A DNA stretch of 64,000 nt from Bog-532 sp963824545 (GCA_963824545.1 CAWGPP010000033.1:248001-312000), one strand, 5' to 3'; positions 51,860 through 60,165 are shown, counted from the stretch's first letter. Numbers and translations: made by a program. Notes: generated by a model from the letters alone, not told the origin.

Positions 51860-53071
51860 ATGCTGAAGCTGAAGGGCCGCGCCGACGCAAGCGGACTGCC
51901 CTGGCCGCTGGACGACGACGTATGGCGGGTCTGCCTGCCTGCAGACAGAGACAGCGACCGCGACGGCACTGTGGACGAAGGGCCTGCCAAGTCCCTCGCG
52001 TGCCTGGTGCGAGCCGGGCAGCCCGCCCCTCCTGGCTACGGCCTCTACCTCACGACAGACGCTGAGACGGGGACGCTCCCGGTACCCGGGACCCCCGGAG
52101 GCGCGACACCCGGTACACCCGGCCCGGCGCTCAAGCTCGGGCCCGAACTGGCGCACCTCAGCCCAGGCGACATCATCCACGTATCCACCGGCGGCCGCCG
52201 GGTCACCGTGCTCTGGAAGAACTCCGCCAGGCATAACGCCCTGCTGCTCACCGAGCAGTGCGACAACTACTGCCTCATGTGCTCCCAGCCACCGAAGGAA
52301 CGCGACGATTCCTGGCTGTTCGACCGGGCCAGGAAGGTGATCAGCCTGCTGCCCGCAGGCACGCGTTCCCTCAGCCTCACCGGCGGCGAGCCGACCCTGC
52401 AGGCGGGCGCGCTCATCGGTCTGCTTGAGCACTGCCAGCAAGTGGCCCCCGGGCTCTCGATCCACCTGCTGTCGAACGGCCGCCGCTTCGCCGACCCGGC
52501 CTACGCCCGCCGCTACGCGGCCGTCGGTCTCGCCGACATCATGACCGGCATCCCGGTGTACGCTCCCGAGCCGGGCCTGCACGACTTCATCGTCCAAGCC
52601 CCCGGCGCCTTCGACGAGACCATCCACGGCATCCTCAACCTGGCCTCGCTCGGCCAGGCGGTGGAGATCCGGGTCGTGGTCCAGCGGCACACGGTTCCCA
52701 TACTCGCCGGCCTGGCCACGTTCATCGCGCGGAACCTGCCGTTCGTCGCCCAGGTCGCGCTGATGGGCCTGGAGATGACCGGCCTCGCCCGGCCGAATTC
52801 GGCCCTGGTCTGGGCCGACCCCGCCGATTACCAGCGCGAGCTTGCCGAAGCGGTCGGCATACTCGTGACGGCTGGGATCTCGGCGCGGATCTACAACCAC
52901 CAGCTCTGCGTCCTCGACCGGCGCCTGTGGCCGTTCGCGGTCCGCTCGATCAGCGACTGGAAGAACGACTACCTAGACATCTGCCGCTCCTGCTCGGTCC
53001 GCGACGTATGCGGCGGCGTCTTCAGGACAAGCGGCAACCGCCTCAGCCAGCACCTGCGCCCGGTGCCCTGA
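51860..53071 (+). CDS. hxsC: HxsC radical SAM maturase
   Basis: A 403-residue radical SAM enzyme. The N-terminal 120 residues include the HxsC opening LKLKGRADASGLPWP. The cluster motif is Cys134-x3-Cys138-x2-Cys141 (LLTEQCDNYCLMCSQPPK), then LSLTGGEPTLQAGALIGLLE. The C-terminal Cys group (CRSCSVRDVCGGVF) likely carries an auxiliary cluster. ATG 51860 matches the family start, with GAGGCGGGG upstream; ATG 51818 is possible. It is 79 bases after hxsB. Confidence 0.92.
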   Translation: MLKLKGRADASGLPWPLDDDVWRVCLPADRDSDRDGTVDEGPAKSLACLVRAGQPAPPGYGLYLTTDAETGTLPVPGTPGGATPGTPGPALKLGPELAHLSPGDIIHVSTGGRRVTVLWKNSARHNALLLTEQCDNYCLMCSQPPKERDDSWLFDRARKVISLLPAGTRSLSLTGGEPTLQAGALIGLLEHCQQVAPGLSIHLLSNGRRFADPAYARRYAAVGLADIMTGIPVYAPEPGLHDFIVQAPGAFDETIHGILNLASLGQAVEIRVVVQRHTVPILAGLATFIARNLPFVAQVALMGLEMTGLARPNSALVWADPADYQRELAEAVGILVTAGISARIYNHQLCVLDRRLWPFAVRSISDWKNDYLDICRSCSVRDVCGGVFRTSGNRLSQHLRPVP

Positions 53072-53106
53072 TAAGTCCGCCCCGGCAGCCAATAAGAGGC
53101 GGCCTA

Positions 53107-53140
53107 GCGCACCTTCAGCGCCCGGTCGATCCAGGTGCGC
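53107..53140 (+). terminator. Hairpin after the hxs operon
   Basis: GCGCACCT (53107-53114) pairs perfectly with AGGTGCGC (53133-53140) across an 18-base loop, 36 bases after the hxsC stop. Confidence 0.5.
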
Positions 53141-53271
53141 ACAGGCCGATCTCGCGTCACTGGCCGGGCGTTCGTTAGCCGCTGAACGTTGACGCGGGTA
53201 TCCCGGATCGGCTCAGCATTTGAGCGCGTAGTTCGTGTGCGCAGGACTACGGTGCCCATCCGTGGTGGATT

Positions 53272-53801
53272 TCAGTGCTGCATCGAGTCCACGATCTCGG
53301 TGAGGAGGAATTTCACCCTTGCAGGAATCGGGCGGCCCGGGTAGGCCTGCTCGACCAGGTCCAGGCCCTCGTCGACCGTGGTGAAGCCGAGCTGGTGGTA
53401 GAGCAGAATGATGTCGTCGGCGTCGATCTCGGCACGGGCTGCGAACAGTTTCATCGCGAGCAGGTACCTGGGCGAGGCGACGTCCACGATCAGCGCGTCG
53501 CTGGAGTAGAAGCGCTGCGCGTCCGGGGCGGGACCGGGGAGGAACCCCTTTCACCCGCGTCGTTCAGCCAGTCCTCCGCCAGCCCCCGATGCTCCGCCAC
53601 CGTAGCCGCGGCTTGGCGCACGACGTCGGCGGGGATGAACACGGCATCGAGATCGCGGGTCGCCCTAGTGGCGTCGTAGGCGACGGCCAGAGCGGCGCCT
53701 CCGACGAGGAAGAGCTCGGCTCTGGCGCCGCGTGCCGTCAGTTCCGCGGACAGGTCGTCCAGGAGCGCGCGGATGTCCTCCCGCCCAAGCCCGACGCTCA
53801 T
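53272..53801 (-). pseudogene. DUF6036-type nucleotidyltransferase, doubly frameshifted
   Basis: The 5' frame (MSVGLGREDIRALLDDLSAE, LFLVGGAALAVAYDATRATR with DLDAVF) carries the nucleotidyltransferase signature GG.A......R.T.DLD. The 3' homologous part is in another frame (VDVASPRYLLAMKLFAARAE, DDIILLYHQLG). Between them, two extra G residues (GCGGGTG and AAAGGGGTTC) explain the shift: removing both restores one frame reading ..AEDWLNDAVKGFLPGP... It is ATGA-coupled to the upstream gene. Confidence 0.75.
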
Positions 53802-54211
53802 GCGCGATCGAGTGCCCCGCTGGTGATGAAGACACCGCGCCGGCGGAAGGAAGACGGCGACTCGACCAGCGCACGCGGGTGCAGGCCCCGCAGGTCGGTG
53901 ACGAACCACCAGGGCCATGCTTCACGTTCCGGCAGCCTGGCCCAGGACGGAACCATCCACCCGTCCCTGCGGGCCAGGTACTCAGCCATCGCAGCGAACG
54001 CGGCATCAACCCGGCTGTCTCCGGTGCTCCGGGGAGCATCGGACCACATCCGCGCTGCGGCGGAGACCCCGCGGTGGTGCAGGACGCTTGTGTAGTCGTC
54101 CAGCAGCTGGACAAAGACGTAGCGCCAGAGCCTGCTCAGCCGCCCATCATCCTGCAGCATGGCAAGAGCGCTGCCAGCAGCCTGGTCAGCCGTCTCAAAC
54201 GCCCGCGTCTC
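53798..54211 (-). CDS. Partner protein of the DUF6036 nucleotidyltransferase
   Basis: A protein of about 137 residues (VETRAFETADQAAGSALAML, WRYVFVQLLDDYTSVLHHRG, PWWFVTDLRGLHPRALVESP) upstream of and overlapping the nucleotidyltransferase gene by ATGA. Such genes regularly accompany DUF6036 enzymes in actinomycetes and are thought to be antitoxin-like partners. The start is uncertain: GTG 54211 begins the conserved part but lacks a ribosome binding site. Confidence 0.55.
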   Translation of the reverse strand, partial: ETRAFETADQAAGSALAMLQDDGRLSRLWRYVFVQLLDDYTSVLHHRGVSAAARMWSDAPRSTGDSRVDAAFAAMAEYLARRDGWMVPSWARLPEREAWPWWFVTDLRGLHPRALVESPSSFRRRGVFITSGALDRA

Positions 54212-54472
54212 CACGCCTGTAATGCTAGCGACCAGAGACGCCGCAAGGTTACCGGCGGGGCAGCCACATGCTTGATGGGTGCCGCTGTCCGGGGAACCAG
54301 CGCGACAAGCTCGCGCCGATCCCCCGGAACCATGCGCCGCACCCAGCACCGCACACGCTGACGGCCGCCGGGCCAGCAAGCGGCGAGCGCCCGGCTCCGG
54401 GCGCGGGTGCAGGACGCTATCGGATTCGCAGATATAGCCGTTGATCTGGGAAAACAGTGGATACCTGCTGGC

Positions 54473-54815
54473 TCACGCCTGGCGGCCGGGCATCTCCTTC
54501 AGGCACTTGGTGACGAGTGTGGCGGCCTGGGAAACGTCACCACGGCGCTCCGCGATCCTCGCGCGCAGGAAGATGGGTTCCGGCCCGGCGAATGCGGGGC
54601 TGGCGACGAGCCGGTCCAGCAGTTCGTCCTCGGGAGTACCCGCGAGCCGGTCAAGGAGCATCTCGTGCCACGCGGCGAGGTCGTCCGCCCGCTCCGTCCT
54701 TGGCCAGCTCGACGAAGGTCGTCACCTCGGCCAAGACGTCGACCGGGTCTGTTAGCTCCTTCTTCGGCTTCACCTTCCGCTGATCCTGCGGGCGCAGCTC
54801 GTCCTCGATGCGCTA
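54473..54815 (-). pseudogene. C-terminal remnant of an unidentified helical protein
   Basis: Two frames joined by a one-base shift near 54705 read IEDELRPQDQRKVKPKKELT, VDVLAEVTTFVELAKDG and then DRLAGTPEDELLDRLVASPA, FLRARIAERRGDVSQAATLV. It looks like the helical-repeat end of a larger protein whose 5' part is absent. No family named. Confidence 0.45.
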
Positions 54816-54889
54816 AAGCTGGGGCCCGATTTACGCGTTAGCCTCGATTCCCGGTGCGGTAATCCAGTTGAGGTCAGGGCTCCTGCCGG

Positions 54890-55165
54890 ATGGTGTTTAT
54901 CGCCGTGACCTGGGCGGTGCAGTCGATGGGAACGACGCTGGGGGCGCTAGAGGCACGTGGCCTCGTCCAGCGATATCCCCATCCGACCGACGGGCGGCGT
55001 TCCGTTCTTTCGATCACCAAGTCCGGCATACGGCTACTGAGCGACAAGCACAACGGGCGCGCCGAGCAGCTGGCAAAGGCCCTATCGACCGGGTTTAGCC
55101 CTGCTGAGCTTCGACAGCTGATGGTGGCCGCGCCCCTGATTGAGCGGCTGGCGCAGAGCCTGTGA
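54890..55165 (+). pseudogene. MarR-family regulator, N-terminally truncated
   Basis: Family-like sequence starts inside the recognition helix (SMGTTLGALEARGLVQRYPH), continues with the wing (PTDGRRSVLSITKSG) and the C-terminal dimerisation helix. The first 50-60 residues are replaced by MVFIAVTWAVQ. It is coupled to the MFS gene by GTGA, so it was the operon's regulator. Confidence 0.65.
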
Positions 55166-56595
55166 CCGCCGATCGTGACGCGCGGCGCCGTTCCGTGGTG
55201 CTGGCTACGTGCTGTCTGAGCGTGTTCATGGCGGGCCTCGATACTACGATCGTCAATGTCGCCCTGCCGTCGATCCAGCACGCACTGCACGCGTCGGTGA
55301 GCGGTCTGCAGTGGACGATCGATGCGTACACCCTTGTTATTGCGTGCCTGCTCATGCTGTCGGGCTCGCTCGCGGACCGCTTCGGCCGCCGCCGGGTCTT
55401 TCAGATCGGGCTGGCGGTGTTCTCGCTGGGGTCGTTGGCCTGCAGCCTGGCTCCGTCGCTCGGGTTCCTGATCGCCTTCCGCGGACTGCAGGCCGTCGGC
55501 GGGTCGATGCTCAACCCGGTGGCGATGTCGATCATCGCCAGCACGTTCACCGACCGCGCTCGTCGCGCGAAGGCGATCGGCCTGTGGGGATCGGTCGCCG
55601 GGCTCAGCCTCGCCAGCGGCCCGGTGCTCGGGGGCCTGCTGGTCAGCGGGATCGGGTGGCGTTCGATCTTCTGGATCAACGTTCCCGTCGGCCTGATCGC
55701 GATCGCGCTCACGCGGCGGTTCGTGCCCGAGTCGCGGGCCGATCAGCCCCGGCGGCTTGACCCTCCCGGCCAGCTGCTGGTGATTGCGCTGCTGGGCTGC
55801 CTGACCGCGGGGATCATCGAGGGGCCGCGCAGCGGGTGGGGCTCGGCGCCGATCGTCGCCCTGTTCGCGGTTGCCGTGCTCGCGGCGATCGCGCTGGTCG
55901 TGGTCGAGTCCCGGCGGCGTGAGCCGCTGGTCGACATGCGGTATTTCCGCAGCGTGCCGTTCTCGGGCGCGGCGCTGATCGGGGTGGTCGCGCTGGCGAC
56001 CCTAGGCGGCTTCCTGTTCGTCAACACGCTGTACCTGCAGGACGTCCGCGGCTACAGCGCGCTGCACGCCGGATTGCTCACGATCCCGATGGCCGCGATG
56101 CTCGGCGTGTTCTCCGTCGTCTCAGGCCGGCTGGTAGCCAGCCGCGGGCCCAGGCTCGCTCTGATCATGTCCGGTGGGCTGATCGCCGTGGGCGCGATCC
56201 TGCTGATCGGCCTTAGCGCACACACCGCTGTGTGGTACCTGATCGTCGCCTACCTCATCTACGGTGCAGGTGCGGGTCTGGTCAGCGCCCCGATCACCAA
56301 CACCGCACTCTCGGGCATGCCCCGAGACCAAGCCGGTGTCGCGGGAGCGATCGCCTCCACCTGCCGCCAGACCGGCGCGGCCGTCGGGGTCGCGGTCACC
56401 GGCGCGATCATCGCCTCCAGCCCGGCCGACTTCATGCACGCCAGCCACGCGGCGTGGGCGGTGGTCGCCGGCTGCGGAGTCATGGTCGTGCTGCTCGGCA
56501 TCGTCTCGACCGGACGCTGGGCGCTGGCGACCGCCGAGCGAAACGGCGCACGCCTGGCCACTGACATGAGCCCCGCCCCGGAAGGAGCCCGATGA
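55162..56595 (+). CDS. DHA2-type MFS drug transporter
   Basis: A 477-residue major facilitator with about 14 helices. Motif A-like LSGSLADRFGRRRVFQIG and the DHA2 start MAGLDTTIVNVALPSIQHAL are present, as is WRSIFWINVPVGLIAIALTR, a hallmark of EmrB/QacA-type exporters. GTG start overlaps the truncated MarR gene. Likely a proton-driven efflux pump for hydrophobic compounds; its regulator on both sides is broken. Confidence 0.93.
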   Translation: MTADRDARRRSVVLATCCLSVFMAGLDTTIVNVALPSIQHALHASVSGLQWTIDAYTLVIACLLMLSGSLADRFGRRRVFQIGLAVFSLGSLACSLAPSLGFLIAFRGLQAVGGSMLNPVAMSIIASTFTDRARRAKAIGLWGSVAGLSLASGPVLGGLLVSGIGWRSIFWINVPVGLIAIALTRRFVPESRADQPRRLDPPGQLLVIALLGCLTAGIIEGPRSGWGSAPIVALFAVAVLAAIALVVVESRRREPLVDMRYFRSVPFSGAALIGVVALATLGGFLFVNTLYLQDVRGYSALHAGLLTIPMAAMLGVFSVVSGRLVASRGPRLALIMSGGLIAVGAILLIGLSAHTAVWYLIVAYLIYGAGAGLVSAPITNTALSGMPRDQAGVAGAIASTCRQTGAAVGVAVTGAIIASSPADFMHASHAAWAVVAGCGVMVVLLGIVSTGRWALATAERNGARLATDMSPAPEGAR

Positions 56596-56815
56596 CCACC
56601 CGGCCGGCCACGCCGAGGCCTGGTCCATCGCACCCCCACCCCGACGGCAACCGCCGCAAGCTCGTGCACCTCACCGACGCCGGACGCGAGGCGGCCCGAC
56701 GCGGCCAGGCGATCCTCAACGAGCCACCGCCGCACCGACCAACCTGGACTCCGATGACCTCGCCCGGCTCGGCGAGATCCTCACCCGGCCCCAGACCGGC
56801 AGGAGACCGCGATGA
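56592..56815 (+). pseudogene. MarR-family C-terminal remnant
   Basis: Overlaps the MFS stop by ATGA. It reads PHPDGNRRKLVHLTDAGREA, ARRGQAILNEPP, then the remainder (LTNLDSDDLARLGEILTR) in another frame. Only the wing and last helix of a MarR protein remain. Confidence 0.6.
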
Positions 56816-57021
56816 GATCAACAACCGCGACCTGTCCCGGCTCACCCAGGAGGCCCCGCACGCTGGGAACGGAATTCGTGCACTTCTTCCTGCTTGAGCA
56901 AGACAGCGAGGTCACCTCCATCGACGCCGGCCTAAGCGGATACCGCGACAACCTGGACCCCGCCCTCTCGGTCTTCGACCGCAGACTCCGCAACCCCGGC
57001 CTCCCCGTCCGCCAGGCATAG
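56812..57021 (+). pseudogene. MBL-fold hydrolase N-terminal remnant
   Basis: About 40 residues (FVHFFLLEQDSEVTSIDAGL, SGYRDNLDPALSV) match the first strands of metallo-beta-lactamase-fold hydrolases, before the HxHxDH motif. The frame then ends. It overlaps the previous remnant by ATGA. Confidence 0.55.
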
Positions 57022-57039
57022 AGAGAAGGAACCAAGACC

Positions 57040-57606
57040 ATGCCCGCAAACCCCCTCGGCCTCGCGCTGCGCAACCGGCACGCCGGACACCACACGCTCG
57101 TCTGGGCACGTCCCGACCTGCAAGCACCCGAGAACTTCACCCTCACCAGCCCCGCCTTCGACCACGGCACCCCCATCCCCGAGCGGCACCGCGGCAGGCT
57201 CTTCGGGGCCAACATTTCACCCGCCCTCGCCTGGACAACGCCGCCAGCCGAAACCGCGGAACTCGTGCTCATCGTGCAAGACCCCGACGTCCCCCTCGGG
57301 AAACCCGCCACCCATGCGCTCACGCTCGGCATCGACCCATCGCTAAGCGGCGTTCCCGAGAACGGCCTTACCGACCCCAGCCCGATCAGCGGGCTCAAAC
57401 ACGGCAAAGGCGCCCTCGGCCGCCGCGGCTGGGCCGGCCCCAGGCCCCCGCGCTCGCACGGACCACACTCCTACGTCTTCCAGCTCTTCGCCCTGGACCA
57501 CCAGCCCGACCTGCCCGACAAGTTCACCCTCGCCGATGCACTCCACGCCATGGCCGGACATGTCATCGCACGCGCCCGACTCGACGGCACCTACGAAATC
57601 GGGTAA
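57040..57606 (+). CDS. YbhB/YbcL (PEBP-like) family protein
   Basis: A 188-residue phosphatidylethanolamine-binding-protein-like fold. Motifs: FTLTSPAFDHGTPIPERHRG, NISPALAWTTPPAETAELVL, IVQDPDVPLGKPATHAL (ligand-site D-P-D), and GPHSYVFQLFALDHQPDLP with HAMAGHVIARARLDGTY at the end. The usual central P-x-G-x-H is represented by PRPPRSHGPHSY. GAGAAGGAACC precedes ATG 57040. Ligand unknown. Confidence 0.9.
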   Translation: MPANPLGLALRNRHAGHHTLVWARPDLQAPENFTLTSPAFDHGTPIPERHRGRLFGANISPALAWTTPPAETAELVLIVQDPDVPLGKPATHALTLGIDPSLSGVPENGLTDPSPISGLKHGKGALGRRGWAGPRPPRSHGPHSYVFQLFALDHQPDLPDKFTLADALHAMAGHVIARARLDGTYEIG

Positions 57607-57691
57607 CCGCGCACCCTCCCCCCGGCCAGGTGCGGGTCAGACGGGGGGCACGGTAGTGGGTCACCAGGCCGCAGCGGTCAGCTCACTTCAC

Positions 57692-57817
57692 TGTCGTGTA
57701 GATGACGTCCCTCATTCCATCGGGCAGTGGGCGAAGTGGTACCGGACAGCCATTCCCCGCGCCGAGCAGTTGTACGACGATTATCTTGCCGAGCGCAGGA
57801 AGGAGATGGGGTCATGA
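57692..57817 (+). pseudogene. Toxin C-terminal remnant
   Basis: A 40-codon tail, IGQWAKWYRTAIPRAEQLYD, DYLAERRKEMGS, like the end of HigB/Gp49-type RelE-superfamily toxins, directly before an XRE antitoxin. The catalytic N-terminal part is missing. Confidence 0.5.
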
Positions 57818-57823
57818 GCGCTC

Positions 57824-58243
57824 ATGAGCGGCACGTCACGCTGGCGAGATTCTGGCCACCTGGAGCGCGCCGTTGAGACGGCCGGGGGCCAGGAGTCCTT
57901 CGACGCGGCGGTCGCCGCGATGCTAGATGATGCCCGAGGTTGGCGGCTGGCGGAGATGCGCAAGCGGCGCGGGATGACCCAAGAGCAGGTCGCGTCCCGG
58001 ATGGGCGTGTCGGTCGCCAGGGTCTCCCAGATCGAGAGCGGCGATGTCTCCACCCAGGACGTGCTGAGCCGGTTCGTGGCCGCGCTCGGCGGCACCCTCA
58101 AGCTCATCGCCGACTTCGGCGACGAGCAGCTAAAGCTGGCCTGTAGTGTCCGCATTGACGTACAGGTAGTTGCCGCAGTCAGTAAGAGCAGGCGCAGCCG
58201 GTGCCGTGTCAGGACTATCCTGCTCAGCCCCCAAAATGAGTGA
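57824..58243 (+). CDS. HigA-like XRE antitoxin
   Basis: A 139-residue HTH protein: AEMRKRRGMTQEQVASRMGV, SVARVSQIESGDVSTQDVLS and RFVAALGGTLKLIADFGDEQ. Typical antitoxins of this type end just after this point; here about 35 further residues are read because the expected stop is missing, so the gene overlaps the convergent lipoprotein gene by 114 bases. Its toxin partner is a remnant. Confidence 0.75.
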   Translation: MSGTSRWRDSGHLERAVETAGGQESFDAAVAAMLDDARGWRLAEMRKRRGMTQEQVASRMGVSVARVSQIESGDVSTQDVLSRFVAALGGTLKLIADFGDEQLKLACSVRIDVQVVAAVSKSRRSRCRVRTILLSPQNE

Positions 58244-58759
58244 GGTTGAGCCTGCCTTTACGGTGCCGTCCCTGGTGGACCTGACCTGGGTGAACTGACC
58301 GCCTTGCACGTCACTCAGCACAATGGTGTCCGTGTACGGTGTCTCTGAGCCGGTCGCGCAGTTAGGGACACAGCCCTGGATGTTGGACGTCCCGGTACCG
58401 TCTGCCTCATTTGGGCCCCAGCTTGACCAGATGATGCCCGTAATTATGTAGCCTCCGTCGCCGCTAAACCCTATTTCGCCGGGCTTGATACCCCTGTAAC
58501 CATCGGTTCTGACGTCGAGAACAGGCACTTGTGCGGCGGGTGGTGCCACAGCCGCCTTTGATGCGCCAGCAGGAATTGTTGTTGCAACCGGCGCAGGCTT
58601 GGCCGAGTGTGTGGTCTTAGTAGCAACCGGAGCAGCGGCCAACGGGGTCAGCGTGTGGTTAACGCCGAGAGCGGGAGCCTTGACGGAGCCGCATGCTGCG
58701 AGGCTGATGCCGGCGGCCAGCGCGAGCGCCGGGATTGCGACTACCTTGTTGATTTTCAT
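58130..58759 (-). CDS. Lipoprotein, hypothetical
   Basis: A 209-residue lipoprotein: signal peptide and lipobox (LALAAGISLAACGS), an Ala/Pro/Thr-rich spacer, then a globular beta-rich domain with paired Cys (IQGCVPNCATGSETPY and LTDCGNYLYVNAD). No family recognised. The C-terminal 38 codons overlap the antitoxin gene tail to tail. Confidence 0.78.
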   Translation of the reverse strand: MKINKVVAIPALALAAGISLAACGSVKAPALGVNHTLTPLAAAPVATKTTHSAKPAPVATTIPAGASKAAVAPPAAQVPVLDVRTDGYRGIKPGEIGFSGDGGYIITGIIWSSWGPNEADGTGTSNIQGCVPNCATGSETPYTDTIVLSDVQGGQFTQVRSTRDGTVKAGSTSLILGAEQDSPDTAPAAPALTDCGNYLYVNADTTGQL

Positions 58760-58908
58760 TGTGTCGCCCCCAGTGCAGAAAGCTCATTTCGCTCTCTGTT
58801 AGCCCGACCCTACGCAGTGTGCATCCTGGTACTTAGAGCAGAATGACCGGGGAATTGGGTCCAGATGGCGGGGAAAACAGGGCCTAAGGTCACCTAAAGT
58901 TACGCTCA

Positions 58909-59320
58909 TTGGACACTTTGTACCCAGTCGCCTGGACAAAAATCGTCCGGCACGTCATGGTCACCGGCAGGGCATCCCCGATGACCCCGCCCTCGCCCAG
59001 TACTGGGCGAGGCCGCAGGCGCAAGCAGCCCGCCCCCCAGCTGGCCGCCTCCTGGCACAAGGCGCTCCTCGCCCAGGCCGGGACCTGCCCCCTGTGCGGC
59101 AACCAGCTGCTCGACGCCGCCCGCTACCCCGACTCCGCCAGCCAGGCGGAAACCTGGTACGCGGCCCTGCGCGCGGCACTGACCTTCCAGGCCAGCACCG
59201 CACGCAACGACAACCGGACCATCAACCGCCTCGTGCATACCCGCTGCGACCGCCGCCAGCCAGACGACGGACCAGCGGGCACGGATGGCTGACGCAGAGC
59301 CTGCCCGCCCACGCGGGCTG
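58909..59320 (+). pseudogene. Group II intron-encoded protein, C-terminal HNH remnant
   Basis: Frames together read PVAWTKIVRHVMVTGRASP, DDPALAQYWA and then LLAQAGTCPLCGNQLLDAAR, matching the end of group II intron reverse transcriptases, where a CPLCG zinc/HNH segment follows the maturase domain. The DDPALAQYWA part lies in another frame. The reverse transcriptase domains are absent. It precedes intron domains V-VI. Confidence 0.7.
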
Positions 59321-59323
59321 CTT

Positions 59324-59399
59324 GAGCCCGGTGCCGCGACGAGTGGCACGCCGGGTTCTGAGAGAAGGAGGCCGCTGCAAAGCGGCCTCCCTACTCGAC
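59324..59399 (+). mobile_element. Group II intron domains V and VI (3' end)
   Basis: Domain V: GAGCCCGGTGCCGCGACGAG followed by TGGCACGCCGGGTTC (59324-59358), matching the catalytic hairpin GAGCC..TGC..GAAA-like..GCACG..GGTTC. Domain VI: GGAGGCCGCTGCAAAGCGGC hairpin, then CTACTCGAC, the usual intron 3' end. The 5' part of the intron is missing. Confidence 0.75.
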
Positions 59400-59462
59400 C
59401 GAGTCGCGTGACTGGAGGTTGCGCTGTCGAGGACGAGTTGGCGCGCCTGCCGGCCGGGCGGG

Positions 59463-59480
59463 ATCATACTCGGGTATGAT
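59463..59480. promoter_or_regulatory. Palindromic operator before VapB
   Basis: ATCATAC-TCGG-GTATGAT, a perfect 7-bp inverted repeat that ends 6 bases before the antitoxin ATG. Typical position for toxin-antitoxin autoregulation. Confidence 0.6.
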
Positions 59481-59486
59481 TCGTGT

Positions 59487-59729
59487 ATGAGTGATAGGAA
59501 GTCGCGTCTCACCATCACCGTGGATCCCGACCTCACCACCTATGCTGAACGTCTCGTCGAGTCCGGTCATGCTGCGTCCGTGTCCGCGGCCTTCAACGAG
59601 GCGATGGCCGAGAAGGCTTACCGGGATCGCCGCCGCCGGGGGCTATGGAAGGCCAAAGGTGACCAGGCAGATCCCGGCCGGGTCGCTCGCATGATGACGC
59701 ACGTCGACCGCCAGCTTGCCGGTGAGTGA
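59487..59729 (+). CDS. VapB-like antitoxin
   Basis: An 80-residue antitoxin: RLTITVDPDLTTYAERLVES and ASVSAAFNEAMAEKAYRDRR, a ribbon-helix-helix-like N-terminus and a basic tail. It overlaps the PIN toxin gene by a few bases and has a palindromic operator upstream. Confidence 0.82.
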   Translation: MSDRKSRLTITVDPDLTTYAERLVESGHAASVSAAFNEAMAEKAYRDRRRRGLWKAKGDQADPGRVARMMTHVDRQLAGE

Positions 59730-60165
59730 GGTCACTGCCCCGCCTTTCGTGCTCGATACGAGCGTCGTCACGGCCGTTGCGCGCGGAGACCCTGACATCA
59801 TCGGCCTGATCCAGGGATATGACGCCCGCGGCCAGCTGCTGGTCGTCCCGGTCCTGGCTATCGCGGGCGCCTCGCTGCAGGTACGCAGCGAGGAAGCAGA
59901 TGATCTCCTCGGCGGCCTTGAACTTTTGGATAATCTCACCATTGCCCCATTGCGCGGCACGGAGCAAGCTGCCAGGCTAGTCGGCATTATCGCGAGAACA
60001 GGGCTCGATCCATGGGACGCCCATGCCGCCGCGATCGCGGACGTGGCCATCTACCCGATCCTCACCCTCGACGCCGCTAAATGGCGGCAACCCTCTGCAG
60101 ATCTTGATGAGCCGCTACATAGCGTCGAAATCTCCGACCCAGAAGAGCGCGATCCCGAAGAATAA
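59722..60165 (+). CDS. VapC PIN-domain toxin
   Basis: A 147-residue PIN RNase: catalytic Asp in APPFVLDTSVVTAVARGDPD, then PVLAIAGASLQVRSEEADDL, and the C-terminal acidic residues in ARTGLDPWDAHAAAIADVAI and PILTLDAAKW. The usual Glu after the first helix is replaced by an Ala-rich segment (LAIAGASLQ), so activity is not certain. GTG 59722 (or TTG 59716) start within the antitoxin end. Confidence 0.82.
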   Translation: MSEVTAPPFVLDTSVVTAVARGDPDIIGLIQGYDARGQLLVVPVLAIAGASLQVRSEEADDLLGGLELLDNLTIAPLRGTEQAARLVGIIARTGLDPWDAHAAAIADVAIYPILTLDAAKWRQPSADLDEPLHSVEISDPEERDPEE

